Source: Acuticoccus sp051016205
GTDB taxonomy: Bacteria > Pseudomonadota > Alphaproteobacteria > Rhizobiales > Amorphaceae
Reading direction: 5' to 3'
Assembly: GCA_051016205.1 (NCBI GenBank)
Contig: CP136534.1
Coordinates: forward strand, 5,580,001-5,644,000
DNA length: 64,000 nt
Shown here: piece by piece, positions 17,601 through 25,934 of the stretch
How positions within the stretch are numbered: the first letter of the stretch is position 1
Layout: every line of letters begins with the position of its first letter
Position numbers and translations under genes: made by a program
The notes under the pieces: model-generated
Told to the model about the DNA's origin: nothing
The model's input: only the letters and a program-made list of their open reading frames with translations
Database searches by the model: none

Positions 17601-17790
17601 ACCTTCTTTTGGTGAGATGGAAAGACCGACCTTCTTTCGGAGCCGACTGCATACCGACACCCGCGGAGCGGGGCTCGGGTCAAGGCCGAAGAGCGGAGCG
17701 TGCCTTGAGGCGAGCCCCGCTCCGCGGGACACTTGACACAAGGCGGGAGAGGTTTGGCACAGCCCCCAACGGCCGTGCGCCACACCCATC
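17601..17790 (+). repeat. Decayed intergenic module A (shared with 36721-36910)
   Basis: Four blocks occur here and at 36721-36910 in the same order and orientation: TTCTTTTGGTGAGATGGAA, GAGCCGACT (17640-17648), CCCCGCTCCGCGGGA (17715-17729) and a 33-bp block with GGCGGGAG...GCACAGCCCCCAACGGCCG (17742-17775). In between the sequences differ. Both copies lie between plus-strand genes, about 60 bp after a stop codon. Origin unknown. Confidence 0.7.
17660..17728. repeat. Long perfect hairpin in the paaD-paaE gap
   Basis: Perfect 18-bp arms CCCGCGGAGCGGGGCTCG (17660-17677) and its reverse complement (17711-17728) enclose a GG/GG bulge and a further 7-bp stem TCAAGGC/GCCTTGA (17680-17686 and 17702-17708) with a 15-nt loop. 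In RNA this would be a very stable 69-nt stem-loop. It has no T-tract, so it is not a standard terminator; an mRNA-stabilising or attenuating element inside the paa transcript is possible. Confidence 0.85.
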
Positions 17791-17877
17791 ACATCTCAAA
17801 ACACGATACAGCGCGACGCCGCCCACACGCACCCCACCGACGCGCTCGGCCCATGGCCCAACTGAAAGGAGCCGCGC

Positions 17878-18945
17878 ATGGCACGGTTTCATCCGCTGAC
17901 AGTGACGGGGATCGAGAAGACCATTCGCGATGCTGTGGTCGTTACGCTCGCCCCGCAAGATGCGTCAGCGTTCGACTTCATCCAAGGCCAGTACCTCACC
18001 TTCCGCCGTGCCTTTGATGGTGAGGAACTGCGTCGCTCCTACTCCATCTGCACAGGCAAGGACGAGGGCGTGTTGAAGGTGGGCATCAAGCGGGTGGACG
18101 GCGGCGCCTTCTCCACCTGGGCCAATGAAGACTTGCAGGTGGGCGACGTGCTTGAGGCCATGCCCCCCATGGGCACCTTCCACACGCCGCTCGATGCCGA
18201 CGCGGGGCGCCACTATATCGGCTTTGCGGGGGGGTCAGGCATCACACCTGTCCTCTCCATCCTCAAGACAGTGCTGTCGCGCGAGCCTAAGTCGCGCTTC
18301 ACGCTGGTTTATGCGAACCGCGCCGTCAGCACGATCATGTTCCGCGAAGATCTTGAGGACCTGAAGAACACCTACCTTGGCCGCCTCAACGTCATTCACA
18401 TTCTGGAGAGCGACAGCCAGGACATCGACCTTTTTACAGGCCGGGTGGATCAAGAAAAGTGCGCCCTCCTCTTCAAACACTGGATCGATATCGCCTCGGT
18501 GGACATGGCTTTCATCTGCGGACCGGAGCCGATGATGCTTGCCATCGCGTCCGCTTTGCGCAGCCACGGCCTGTCGGACAATCAGATCAAGTTCGAGTTG
18601 TTTGCAAGCGCCCAGCCAGGCCGTGCGAAAGCAAAGGCCGTCGCGGCGCAAAACGCGTCGGCCAGCGGGGCCACCACTGCGACGCTGACACTTGATGGGG
18701 CAAGCCGCACCATCACCATCGAAAAGGGCACGTCGGTCCTTGATGCAGCCGTTCAAAACAGCCTCGACGCGCCGTTCGCCTGCAAGGCCGGCGTATGCTC
18801 CACCTGCCGCGCTAAGGTCTTGGACGGCGAGGTGGAGATGGCCGCCAACCATGCCCTCGAAGATTATGAAGTCGCCCGAGGGTACGTTTTGACGTGCCAG
18901 TCCTATGCCCTCACCGACACCCTCGTTGTCGACTATGACCAGTAG
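17878..18945 (+). CDS. paaE: Phenylacetyl-CoA epoxidase reductase
   Basis: NAD(P)H-dependent reductase, 355 aa, that feeds electrons to the PaaABC epoxidase. The N-terminal FAD domain has RRSYSIC (about 55-61) and GSGITPVLSILKT opens the NAD(P) domain, which ends near FICGPEPMM. The C-terminal plant-type [2Fe-2S] ferredoxin domain has CKAGVCSTCRAKV and a fourth Cys in YVLTCQSYAL. GAAAGGAG lies just upstream of the ATG. It is separated from paaD by a 340-bp gap with a long hairpin and may be partly independently expressed. Confidence 0.94.
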   Translation: MARFHPLTVTGIEKTIRDAVVVTLAPQDASAFDFIQGQYLTFRRAFDGEELRRSYSICTGKDEGVLKVGIKRVDGGAFSTWANEDLQVGDVLEAMPPMGTFHTPLDADAGRHYIGFAGGSGITPVLSILKTVLSREPKSRFTLVYANRAVSTIMFREDLEDLKNTYLGRLNVIHILESDSQDIDLFTGRVDQEKCALLFKHWIDIASVDMAFICGPEPMMLAIASALRSHGLSDNQIKFELFASAQPGRAKAKAVAAQNASASGATTATLTLDGASRTITIEKGTSVLDAAVQNSLDAPFACKAGVCSTCRAKVLDGEVEMAANHALEDYEVARGYVLTCQSYALTDTLVVDYDQ

Positions 18946-18954
18946 GAGCCGGCC

Positions 18955-19746
18955 ATGACGGACCTGTCCCAGTCCCAGGGCGATGAAGGGACCATGTCGA
19001 TCGAGAGCTATCTCGAAGCCGGCGGCGTCCTCACCTCGCCGGAAAACGTGCCGCCGCGCTACCGCGCCGAACTGATGCGGCTGATGGCGACATTCATCGA
19101 TTCAGAGCTTGCTGGCGCGGCGGGCTTTGCCGACGTCATCAACAAAGGCCCTGGGGTGAAGGAGAGGATCGCCGCGGCAAAGATCGTCCTGGAAAAGACC
19201 GATCATGCCGCAAAGGTCTTGACCGTGATGGGCGGCTTCGGCGCCGATACCGAACGCTACGCCAACCACCACCCTTGGACGGAGCGCTTGGCGCGGGAGG
19301 CGGACATTGGCGCCTCACGCTCGTCCACCGACATGCGGCTTGCGGTCTTCAACTATCCGCTTGAAGGGTGGGCGGACGCAGTGGTTATGAACCTTTTGAT
19401 GGGCCGCGCCGTGGTGGCACAGCTGTCGGACTCCACCCACGTCTCCTATCAGCCGTTGGCGGAGGCGTTCCGCGCCATTGCCCCTGCCGAGACGCGCCAT
19501 GCTGAGCTTGCCGAGGAAGGCGTTGCGAAGATGCTGCGCAGAGGCACCGACCCGTCGGAGCTGAACGCGCTTGTGGCCTACTGGTGGCCGCGGGTTGCCG
19601 TCAGCTTCGGCAGCGCGGACTCAACACGCGCACCCATGCTGAAGCGCTATGGCCTGCGCCGGCGCAGCAATGGCGAGTTGCGCGCCCAATGGCAGGCCGA
19701 GGCGGGCGAGATCCTCGCCCGCCTCGGCCTTGCGCGGCCCGCCTGA
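18955..19746 (+). CDS. PaaA/PaaC-like ferritin-fold protein (PF05138-type), extra member of the paa operon
   Basis: Protein of 263 aa, 9 bp after paaE, related to the PaaA/PaaC family but clearly distinct from both. Candidate diiron ligands are present: E in FIDSELAGAAGFADV, ExxxH in VLEKTDHAAKVLTVMGG, E in FNYPLEGWADAVVMN and ExxH in PAETRHAELAEEGV. It could therefore be a second catalytic-type subunit or a separate oxygenase or repair component. The usual paa set contains only one catalytic subunit. I cannot assign a substrate. Known relatives are annotated only as phenylacetic acid catabolic protein. Confidence 0.8.
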   Translation: MTDLSQSQGDEGTMSIESYLEAGGVLTSPENVPPRYRAELMRLMATFIDSELAGAAGFADVINKGPGVKERIAAAKIVLEKTDHAAKVLTVMGGFGADTERYANHHPWTERLAREADIGASRSSTDMRLAVFNYPLEGWADAVVMNLLMGRAVVAQLSDSTHVSYQPLAEAFRAIAPAETRHAELAEEGVAKMLRRGTDPSELNALVAYWWPRVAVSFGSADSTRAPMLKRYGLRRRSNGELRAQWQAEAGEILARLGLARPA

Positions 19747-19762
19747 ACGTCGCTTCAGACCG

Positions 19763-20557
19763 TCAGGCGGTTTCAAGCTCGGCAGCATTGGCGTGAAGGT
19801 GGGCCACCAATTCAGGGGCCAGCTGCAGCCTGGCGGCGAGCATGGCAAGATAGCCCTTTTCCGCTGCCCCTTCTGAATCGATGGCAAGGAGCGAGGCAGC
19901 ATAGATTTCGGCCGCCTGCTCGGGCGATTTGGCAGCGCTTGCCACCTCGTCGATGTTGAGGGGCTTTTTCACCTCAGCCTCAACGAAAGCGCGCTGGCTT
20001 TCGTCAATCTGGATGGCGTCAAGCTGGGCGATGATGCGCTCGCGCTCGGTGTCATCGATGTGCCCGTCCGCCTTTGCCGCCGAAATCATGGCACGGATCA
20101 AACCCAGACTCAGGTCCTCCTGCTCCGCGGCGGCGGACGGAAGGAAGGGCGTGCCCTCAGGGGACGGCAGCGAGGGGACCGAACCTGCCCCCGTGGTCGC
20201 ACCGGGAACTTGCGACGCGCCACCAGGCTGCGGGGCCTTGTTCGCCTGCCAATCCCGCCAGGCTTTGTAGGCAAGGCCGCCCACGAGCGCGACGCCACCC
20301 ACCTTAAGGGCCGTGCCTGCGATCTTCTTGGGCTTCTTGCCGCCAAGGAGGAGGCCTGCAAGACCGCCTGCGGCGGCGCCGGTCAACAGGCCGCCCTTGC
20401 CTTGAAGCATCCCTTGCAGGTTCAGTTTATCGGCAGCGCCTGACAGGCCGCCCAAACCGCCGAGCCCACTCACGGGCGCCTCTCCAGGCTGCTGCCCTCC
20501 AGCGGCCGTGGGACCCTGGCCCAAAAAGCGATCCAGCAAACCTTTTGCGTCGTACAT
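19763..20557 (-). CDS. DUF533 (TerB-like) membrane-associated protein
   Basis: Protein of 264 aa starting MYDAKGLLDRFLG, the typical opening of DUF533 proteins. A Gly/Leu-rich segment (KGGLLTGAAAGGLAGLLLGG) and a hydrophobic helix (KVGGVALVGGLAYKAW) suggest membrane insertion. The C-terminal 130 residues (LIRAMISAAKADGHIDDTERERI, then ASLLAIDSEGAAEKGYLAMLA) form a TerB-like acidic helical domain, which in other proteins binds divalent metal. Function unknown. The longer frame starting at 20575 is possible but M7 fits the family. It converges with the PaaA-like gene. Confidence 0.82.
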   Translation of the reverse strand: MYDAKGLLDRFLGQGPTAAGGQQPGEAPVSGLGGLGGLSGAADKLNLQGMLQGKGGLLTGAAAGGLAGLLLGGKKPKKIAGTALKVGGVALVGGLAYKAWRDWQANKAPQPGGASQVPGATTGAGSVPSLPSPEGTPFLPSAAAEQEDLSLGLIRAMISAAKADGHIDDTERERIIAQLDAIQIDESQRAFVEAEVKKPLNIDEVASAAKSPEQAAEIYAASLLAIDSEGAAEKGYLAMLAARLQLAPELVAHLHANAAELETA

Positions 20558-20786
20558 CCTCGGCTCCGTCCTCAAGACTCACGCGCGATCCAACGCGCCA
20601 TTCAACCCGTCATATATGTCCGAAGAGCCCGTTTCGGAGGTGGTGGCGGGGGCGGCAAAGATTACAAACCCGCAATCCTCACAGTCATCACTTGGCCATC
20701 GTTTCAACCTGCGCTTAGCTACTGGGCGCACGCGTTCGTGTCTGCGGCCGGCGCGCTGACCATGCCCTCAAGCTGTCGAGCCACAA

Positions 20787-21470
20787 ATGGACACCGCGCC
20801 CAAGCTTCCGCCCACCCCCGCACAAGCCTTGTGCCAAACCCTTTTCGGCAAAGACCCTTACGAAGGGTTCAAGTCGAGAATGACGGAGCCCGACCTTCAG
20901 GGGTGGAATGGTCTGCACGCCCGACTGACCGCACTGGTGCGCCAGTCCAAGCCCAAGGTGATTGTGGATGTGGGGGTGTGGAAGGGCCAATCCACCATCA
21001 ACCTTGCCAAGGCCCAAAAAGAGGTCTGCGAGAATGGCATGGTGGTGGCCGTGGACACCTTCCTCGGCTCGCCCGAGCACTGGAACCCCCAGCGCAAGGA
21101 CGTTTTCTCCTCGCTGCGGTTCGTGAACGGCCGCCCCACCGTTTACAAAACCTTCGTTGCCAATGTGCGCCTCACCGGCTTTGCCGATCAGATCGTGCCG
21201 GTGGCGCAAACCTCGGAAAATGCCGCACTGATCCTGAAGCGCCTTGGTGTCGTGCCTGACCTTGTGCACATCGACGCCGCACACGAATACGCCCCTGCCC
21301 TGCGTGATATCGAGACCTACTGGAACCTCCTGCGTCCAGGCGGCATCCTTGCAGGGGACGACTTTGTGTGGCCTGGCGTGGCGCGGGCCGTGGTCCACTT
21401 CAGCGACAGGGTCAAGCGCCCCTTCAACGTGGATTCGCCCAAGTGGTGGATCGAAAAGCCTGGCGGCTAG
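20787..21470 (+). CDS. Class I SAM-dependent methyltransferase (Methyltransf_24 type)
   Basis: Protein of 227 aa with the SAM-binding glycine loop VIVDVGVWKGQSTINLAK (about residues 57-74), an acidic end to strand 2 (VVAVDTFLGSPEHW) and the motif PDLVHIDAAHEY followed by LLRPGGILAGDDF. This pattern is typical of small class I methyltransferases often found near polysaccharide or unknown loci. Substrate not predictable. Its TAG stop codon is the beginning of the CTAG-bounded palindrome at 21467-21516. Confidence 0.75.
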   Translation: MDTAPKLPPTPAQALCQTLFGKDPYEGFKSRMTEPDLQGWNGLHARLTALVRQSKPKVIVDVGVWKGQSTINLAKAQKEVCENGMVVAVDTFLGSPEHWNPQRKDVFSSLRFVNGRPTVYKTFVANVRLTGFADQIVPVAQTSENAALILKRLGVVPDLVHIDAAHEYAPALRDIETYWNLLRPGGILAGDDFVWPGVARAVVHFSDRVKRPFNVDSPKWWIEKPGG

Positions 21471-21516
21471 CGCATCACCCGCTCAGTGAGATTCACACCG
21501 AGCGGATGTTGCTCTA
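21467..21516. repeat. CTAG-bounded half-element overlapping a stop codon
   Basis: A 50-bp palindrome CTAGCGCATCACCCGCTC...GAGCGGATGTTGCTCTAG starts in the last codons of the methyltransferase, so it supplies that gene's TAG stop. A second small palindrome AGGGTGTGGACCCTAG follows. Boundaries resemble those of the two-hairpin repeats, but only one hairpin is present. Confidence 0.6.
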
Positions 21517-21527
21517 GGGTGTGGACC

Positions 21528-22949
21528 CTAGACCGGATCGCTTTTTGCTTTTGCGGCAAGGCGCTGGCGTCTCTCGAGCAGAAGCTTGCGGGCAAGGAGC
21601 TGTGAGTAGATGGGTTTGCCGCCCAAGAACTCGGCCGTGATGTGGGCAACGATGGCGGTGGTGAGGAGCATCGGCAGCGTTTGAAACGTGCCCGTCAGCT
21701 CGGCAATCAACACAACGCCCACCACAGGAGCGCGCACGGCACCGGCGAAGAGGCCTGCCATCGCCGCGACAGCACTTGCGGCAGGGTCGATCTGCCAGCC
21801 CTCAGGAGAAATCGCGTTGACGAAGTTGCCGTAGGCAAGGCCGATGGCCGCCGCCAGCGTCAGGATTGGCGCAAACAGCCCACCTGGCACAGAGATGGCG
21901 TAGCTCAGCATGGTCGTTGCAAAGCGCACCAAGACCAAAAACAGTAGGAGCGACAAGGCCGTGCGCTCCTGCACTAGGTGTTGGATCAACCCCTCGCCGC
22001 CGCGCACCGCGCCCGGGTCGATGGCAAGGATCAGGCCCACACACGCGCCCACTAAGCCGGCAAGGATGTAGTTGTGGTGGATCGCCTGGAACAGGCCCAC
22101 CGTCCAGATCAGCGTCTTGTTGAAGGCAACGCCCACCACACCCATGACGATGCCCAGCAATAACCAATGGACGAAGTGGCGGTGAGGTCCGACGCCAAGT
22201 TCAACGGCAAGGTCGGGCCCTGTGCCAAGGAAGATGGCGGTGACGACGGCGCTGATGAGGCTTGCCACGATCACCGCTGCAAAGGTGAGGAAGGTGTGCG
22301 GAAACTCCCGCCGCGTCTCTTCCATAACAAACAAAACGGCCGCGACAGGGGCGCTGAACGCTGTGGCAAGGCCTGCGGCAGCGCCGGCCGCAATCAGCCC
22401 TTTGCGCTCGTGGGTCTCAATCTCCACCCTGTCGGACAAAGCCGCTGAGACGGCGGCGCCCATGTGGATGGTGGGTCCCTCACGCCCCACCACGAGCCCT
22501 GAGCCGATGGCCAACACACCGCCGACGAATTTTACGGGGAGGATGCGTTTCCAGCGCAAGGGCCGCCGCCCGGCCATGGCGCCTTCCACCTCGTCGATGC
22601 CGCTGCCACCCGCCTCCATGGCGAATTGGCGCACGATGAAAAGGGCCAGAAGAACCATGGCTGCCGACAGCGCCGCCGAGAAGCCGAGCCGTGTCCAGAA
22701 GGAAAACGTCTCGGCGATGTGGACGTGGAGCCTCAGCGCGCCGTCGGCCACCACATGGAACGCCGTGCCGATGAGGCCCACAAGACCACCCAACAGCACG
22801 GCCAGCGCCAGGTACTGGGGTCGGCCGAGAAGCACACGGCCGTGGGCGATGTGCGTGCCGAAACGGCTCTTGTGGGGATGGTGTTGGGAGGGCACGCCCA
22901 TGGGTCTTGAGCGTTGCCCCGAGGCGGGCTCTGGCCCTTGCGTCGTCAT
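21528..22949 (-). CDS. clcA: ClC-type chloride channel/antiporter
   Basis: Integral membrane protein of 473 aa with about 10-12 helices. The anion-selectivity motifs are visible: GGSGIDEVEGAMAG (GSGIP-like), VVGREGPTIHMGA with the gating Glu, and SVPGGLFAPILTLAAAIG. In bacteria such proteins usually exchange two Cl- for one H+ and help acid resistance. The N-terminal 40 residues are hydrophilic. No CBS domains follow. The first ATG of the frame is used; a later one is possible. It is followed on the same strand by nothing close, with the convergent methyltransferase upstream in coordinates. Confidence 0.9.
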   Translation of the reverse strand: MTTQGPEPASGQRSRPMGVPSQHHPHKSRFGTHIAHGRVLLGRPQYLALAVLLGGLVGLIGTAFHVVADGALRLHVHIAETFSFWTRLGFSAALSAAMVLLALFIVRQFAMEAGGSGIDEVEGAMAGRRPLRWKRILPVKFVGGVLAIGSGLVVGREGPTIHMGAAVSAALSDRVEIETHERKGLIAAGAAAGLATAFSAPVAAVLFVMEETRREFPHTFLTFAAVIVASLISAVVTAIFLGTGPDLAVELGVGPHRHFVHWLLLGIVMGVVGVAFNKTLIWTVGLFQAIHHNYILAGLVGACVGLILAIDPGAVRGGEGLIQHLVQERTALSLLLFLVLVRFATTMLSYAISVPGGLFAPILTLAAAIGLAYGNFVNAISPEGWQIDPAASAVAAMAGLFAGAVRAPVVGVVLIAELTGTFQTLPMLLTTAIVAHITAEFLGGKPIYSQLLARKLLLERRQRLAAKAKSDPV

Positions 22950-22995
22950 GACAGGGTGCGCAGGGGCGACCCGCCCTTCACATCACGACTGGGGG

Positions 22996-24291
22996 TCAGC
23001 CGCGTTGTGCGATGGCGCGATAGTCCCGCTGTTGCGCGCCCGTATAGAGCTGACGCGGACGGCCGATTTTCTGGCTCGGATCCTCAACCATTTCCTTCCA
23101 CTGGGCGATCCACCCGACGGTGCGGGCAAGGGCGAACAGCACCGTGAACATGGTGGTGGGGAAGCCGAGGGCTCGCAGAGTGATGCCTGAGTAGAAGTCG
23201 ATGTTGGGGTAGAGCTTCTTGGAGACGAAATAGTCGTCGTTCAGCGCGATTTTCTCAAGCTCCATGGCCACATCCAGGAGCGGATCGTCCTTGATGCCAA
23301 GTTCGCCCAGCACCTCATGGCAGGTTTTCTGCATGATCCGTGCACGCGGGTCGTAGTTTTTGTAGACCCTGTGGCCGAAGCCCATCAGGCGGAAGGGATC
23401 GTCACGGTCCTTCGCGCGCTCGATATACTCAGGGATGCGCTCAGGCGAGCCGATTTCGTTCAACATGTTCAGCGCAGCTTCGTTGGCGCCGCCGTGTGAC
23501 GGTCCCCAAAGGCAGGCAATCCCTGCAGCAATGCAGGCGAACGGGTTGGCCCCGGAGGAACCGGCAAGACGCACGGTGGAGGTGGAGGCGTTCTGCTCGT
23601 GATCGGCATGGAGGATGAAAATCCGCTCCATGGCGCGGGCCAGAACGGGGTTCACCACATACTCCTCGCACGGCACGGAGAAGCACATGCGCAGGAAGTT
23701 TGCCGCATAATCCAGGTCGTTGCGCGGATACACGAACGGCTGGCCGATGGAATACTTGTAGGCCCAGGCCGCAATGGTCGGCATCTTCGCAATCATGCGG
23801 ATGGATGCGATCATCCTTTGGTGCGGATCGTGAATGTCGGTGGAGTCGTGATAGAACGCCGACAGCGCGCCAACGCAGCCCACCATGATGGCCATGGGGT
23901 GCGCATCGCGCCGGAAACCGGCGTAAAAGCGGTTCATCTGCTCATGGATCATCGTGTGATAGGTCACCGATGAGTTGAACTTCTGCTTCTCCGCATAGGT
24001 GGGCAATTCGCCGTAGAGGAGGAGGTAGCAGGTCTCCAAAAAGTCGCCGTGCTCGGCCAGTTGCTCGATGGGGTAGCCGCGATAAAGGAGCACCCCCTTG
24101 TCGCCGTCGATGTAGGTGATTTTAGATTCGCAAGCGGCCGTTGAGGTGAAGCCGGGATCGTAGGTGAACATCCCGGTGTCTTTGTAGAACGATGCGATGT
24201 TGATCACGCTGGGACCCTCGGTCCCGTGGATCACATCGTAGTCCACTGTCTCCTCGCCGACTGCAAATTGTGCGTTGTGGTCACTGGTCAT
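22996..24291 (-). CDS. gltA: Citrate synthase (type II, hexameric)
   Basis: TCA-cycle enzyme of 431 aa condensing acetyl-CoA and oxaloacetate. Catalytic residues lie in LWGPSHGGANEAALNML (His), FGHRVYKNYDPRA (His and Arg) and YPNIDFYSGITL (Asp). The FTYDPGFTSTAACESKITYIDGDKG N-terminal domain is characteristic of Gram-negative NADH-sensitive citrate synthase. The start at 24291 (MTSDHNAQ) has GGAG at proper distance; an ATG at 24303 is too close to its AAGG. It diverges from an MFS transporter. Confidence 0.96.
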   Translation of the reverse strand: MTSDHNAQFAVGEETVDYDVIHGTEGPSVINIASFYKDTGMFTYDPGFTSTAACESKITYIDGDKGVLLYRGYPIEQLAEHGDFLETCYLLLYGELPTYAEKQKFNSSVTYHTMIHEQMNRFYAGFRRDAHPMAIMVGCVGALSAFYHDSTDIHDPHQRMIASIRMIAKMPTIAAWAYKYSIGQPFVYPRNDLDYAANFLRMCFSVPCEEYVVNPVLARAMERIFILHADHEQNASTSTVRLAGSSGANPFACIAAGIACLWGPSHGGANEAALNMLNEIGSPERIPEYIERAKDRDDPFRLMGFGHRVYKNYDPRARIMQKTCHEVLGELGIKDDPLLDVAMELEKIALNDDYFVSKKLYPNIDFYSGITLRALGFPTTMFTVLFALARTVGWIAQWKEMVEDPSQKIGRPRQLYTGAQQRDYRAIAQRG

Positions 24292-24555
24292 CGTCGGCTC
24301 CATCCTTCTTTAGGACAACGCCCGCCGGTCTGTGGCAGGGGCGCGCCAGCGCTCCACCTCCACCTGCGAATGCCGCCTTGTTCCTTCGCTGTTCGACTAT
24401 CTGAACCTTCGAAGACCCGCAAGTGCGCGCGCTTGCCACGCAAGGCTCAGGCGAACCTCTTTGACAGAGCGTGTCCTGAAGGCCCAAGAGAAATGATTCC
24501 CCTCCAAAGGCGTCGACCGGCTCCCTTGTCGGCCCTGGCGTATGGAAAGGCCTTG

Positions 24556-25806
24556 ATGCGTCAATCGTTCTATTCACAGAACGCCTGGTGGCTTGGCAAC
24601 GGGCTTGGTCTGACGTTCGCGTCCTCGTTCGGGCAGACCTTTTTCATCGCCCTTTTCGCGGGCTTTATCAGACAGACATATGGACTTTCCGACGGGGCCT
24701 GGGGCGGGCTCTACACCCTTGCAACGTTTGCCTCTGCTGCGTGCCTGATCCAATTCGGCCGCCTTGCAGACACCATGCCTTTGGTGCGCCTGGCCTCGGT
24801 GATCATCCTCATCTACGCGGCGGCGGCGCTGACGATGGCCTTTTCCAACAGCATCTTTGCCCTTGCCGTTGCCGTGTTCGGGCTGAGGTTCTGCGGCCAA
24901 GGCATGATGACGCACATTGCCATGACCGCCATGGCACGCTGGTTCCGCGCCAACAGGGCAAGGGCGATCGCGGTGGCGGCCATGGGCTTTCCCCTTGGCG
25001 AGGCCGTGCTGCCGTTCTTGACGGTGGAGGCCATCGCGTGGGTCGGCTGGCGGACCGCCTGGGTGATGGTGGCCGCCTTCCTGCTGGTCGCCGTCCTGCC
25101 AACGATCTTTGTGTTGATGCGCCACGGCCGCACCCCTCGCGGCGAGGGCGGCGATGAAACCGCCCTTGGCATGGGCGGGCGGCATTGGACGCGCGGCGAG
25201 GTCTTACGCCACTGGTCGTTCTGGATCTTGTTGCCGGGGTTGATGGCACCGCCCTTCATCGGCACCTGCGCTTTCTTTCATCAGGTGCACATTGCCGAGG
25301 TACGCCACTACGACCTTGCCATAATGGCGCTCGGCTTTCCCCTTTATGCCGCGGTGTCGGTGGCGTCCTCCCTTGCCGCGGGGGTCGTGCTCGACAGGGT
25401 GGGTGTCATCAAGGTCCTACCGGTGGTGCTGGCGCCAATGGCCCTTGCCATTCCCATCCTCGCGCTGCCTGGGGGGATCTGGGTCTGGTATCTTCTCTTG
25501 GTGGGGACGGGGATCAGCCAGGGCGTGGTGGTCACGCTTGTGGGCGCCCTTTGGCCCACCCTTTATGGCACGCGCTGGATCGGCAGCATCAAGGCGGTTG
25601 CAACCGCTGCCATGGTGGTGGCCACCGCCGTCGGCCCAGGGGTCACCGGCTTATTGATCGACTGGGGATACCCCTTTCCAGAGCAAGCCCTTTGGCTATC
25701 GGCTTACTGCTTTGTGATGACGATCCTTTTTGCCCTCGTCGCCCCGCGCCTTGCCAGAATGCAGACCCCTCTTTCCGGCGAAGTCCGTACCGAGGGCGCC
25801 GACTAA
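24556..25806 (+). CDS. MFS transporter
   Basis: Major facilitator of 416 aa with 12 predicted helices. After the cytoplasmic MRQSFYSQNAWWLGNGLG start it shows FGRLADTMPLVRLASV (loop 2-3 motif A-like), RFCGQGMMTHIAMTAMARWF (helix 4 and following) and FPLGEAVLPFL. GGAAAGG at 24544-24550 supports the ATG at 24556; a long upstream frame back to 24226 overlaps gltA and is rejected. Substrate unknown; the set of motifs resembles organic anion or drug efflux members. It is inserted between gltA and gltX, and its TAA stop overlaps the CTAA edge of a palindromic repeat. Confidence 0.82.
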   Translation: MRQSFYSQNAWWLGNGLGLTFASSFGQTFFIALFAGFIRQTYGLSDGAWGGLYTLATFASAACLIQFGRLADTMPLVRLASVIILIYAAAALTMAFSNSIFALAVAVFGLRFCGQGMMTHIAMTAMARWFRANRARAIAVAAMGFPLGEAVLPFLTVEAIAWVGWRTAWVMVAAFLLVAVLPTIFVLMRHGRTPRGEGGDETALGMGGRHWTRGEVLRHWSFWILLPGLMAPPFIGTCAFFHQVHIAEVRHYDLAIMALGFPLYAAVSVASSLAAGVVLDRVGVIKVLPVVLAPMALAIPILALPGGIWVWYLLLVGTGISQGVVVTLVGALWPTLYGTRWIGSIKAVATAAMVVATAVGPGVTGLLIDWGYPFPEQALWLSAYCFVMTILFALVAPRLARMQTPLSGEVRTEGAD

Positions 25807-25920
25807 AGCGCTTTCCGACCAAATGGAATCATTTGGTCGAGGAGAAATCGCCCCAGATTCAGACTCTTGGGCGATTTCGTCCCGTTCGTAATGACCCCAC
25901 TCCGACCGAAACCGCCCTAG
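25803..25920 (+). repeat. Mosaic palindromic repeat between MFS gene and gltX
   Basis: A 118-bp element from the MFS stop codon (CTAAAGCGCTTTCC) to ACCGCCCTAG. It has three stems: CGACCAAATG-GAAT-CATTTGGTCG-like, GAAATCGCCC...GGGCGATTTC, and GGGCGATTTCG...CGAAACCGCCC. The right end aligns with the right end of copy 1 at 11714; the left half resembles a common rhizobial REP core. Confidence 0.72.
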
Positions 25921-25934
25921 AGTATCCGGATCGG

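Noticed and set aside
17660..17728. Hairpin considered as rho-independent terminator
   Set aside because: No T-tract follows either arm, and paaE continues the pathway downstream.
24461..24489. TTGACA at 24461 considered as MFS promoter
   Set aside because: No acceptable -10 hexamer at 16-18 bp spacing (CCAAGA).
24226..24555. 330-bp N-terminal extension of the MFS transporter
   Set aside because: Overlaps the gltA start region, is not membrane-like and lacks a ribosome site; ATG 24556 has one.
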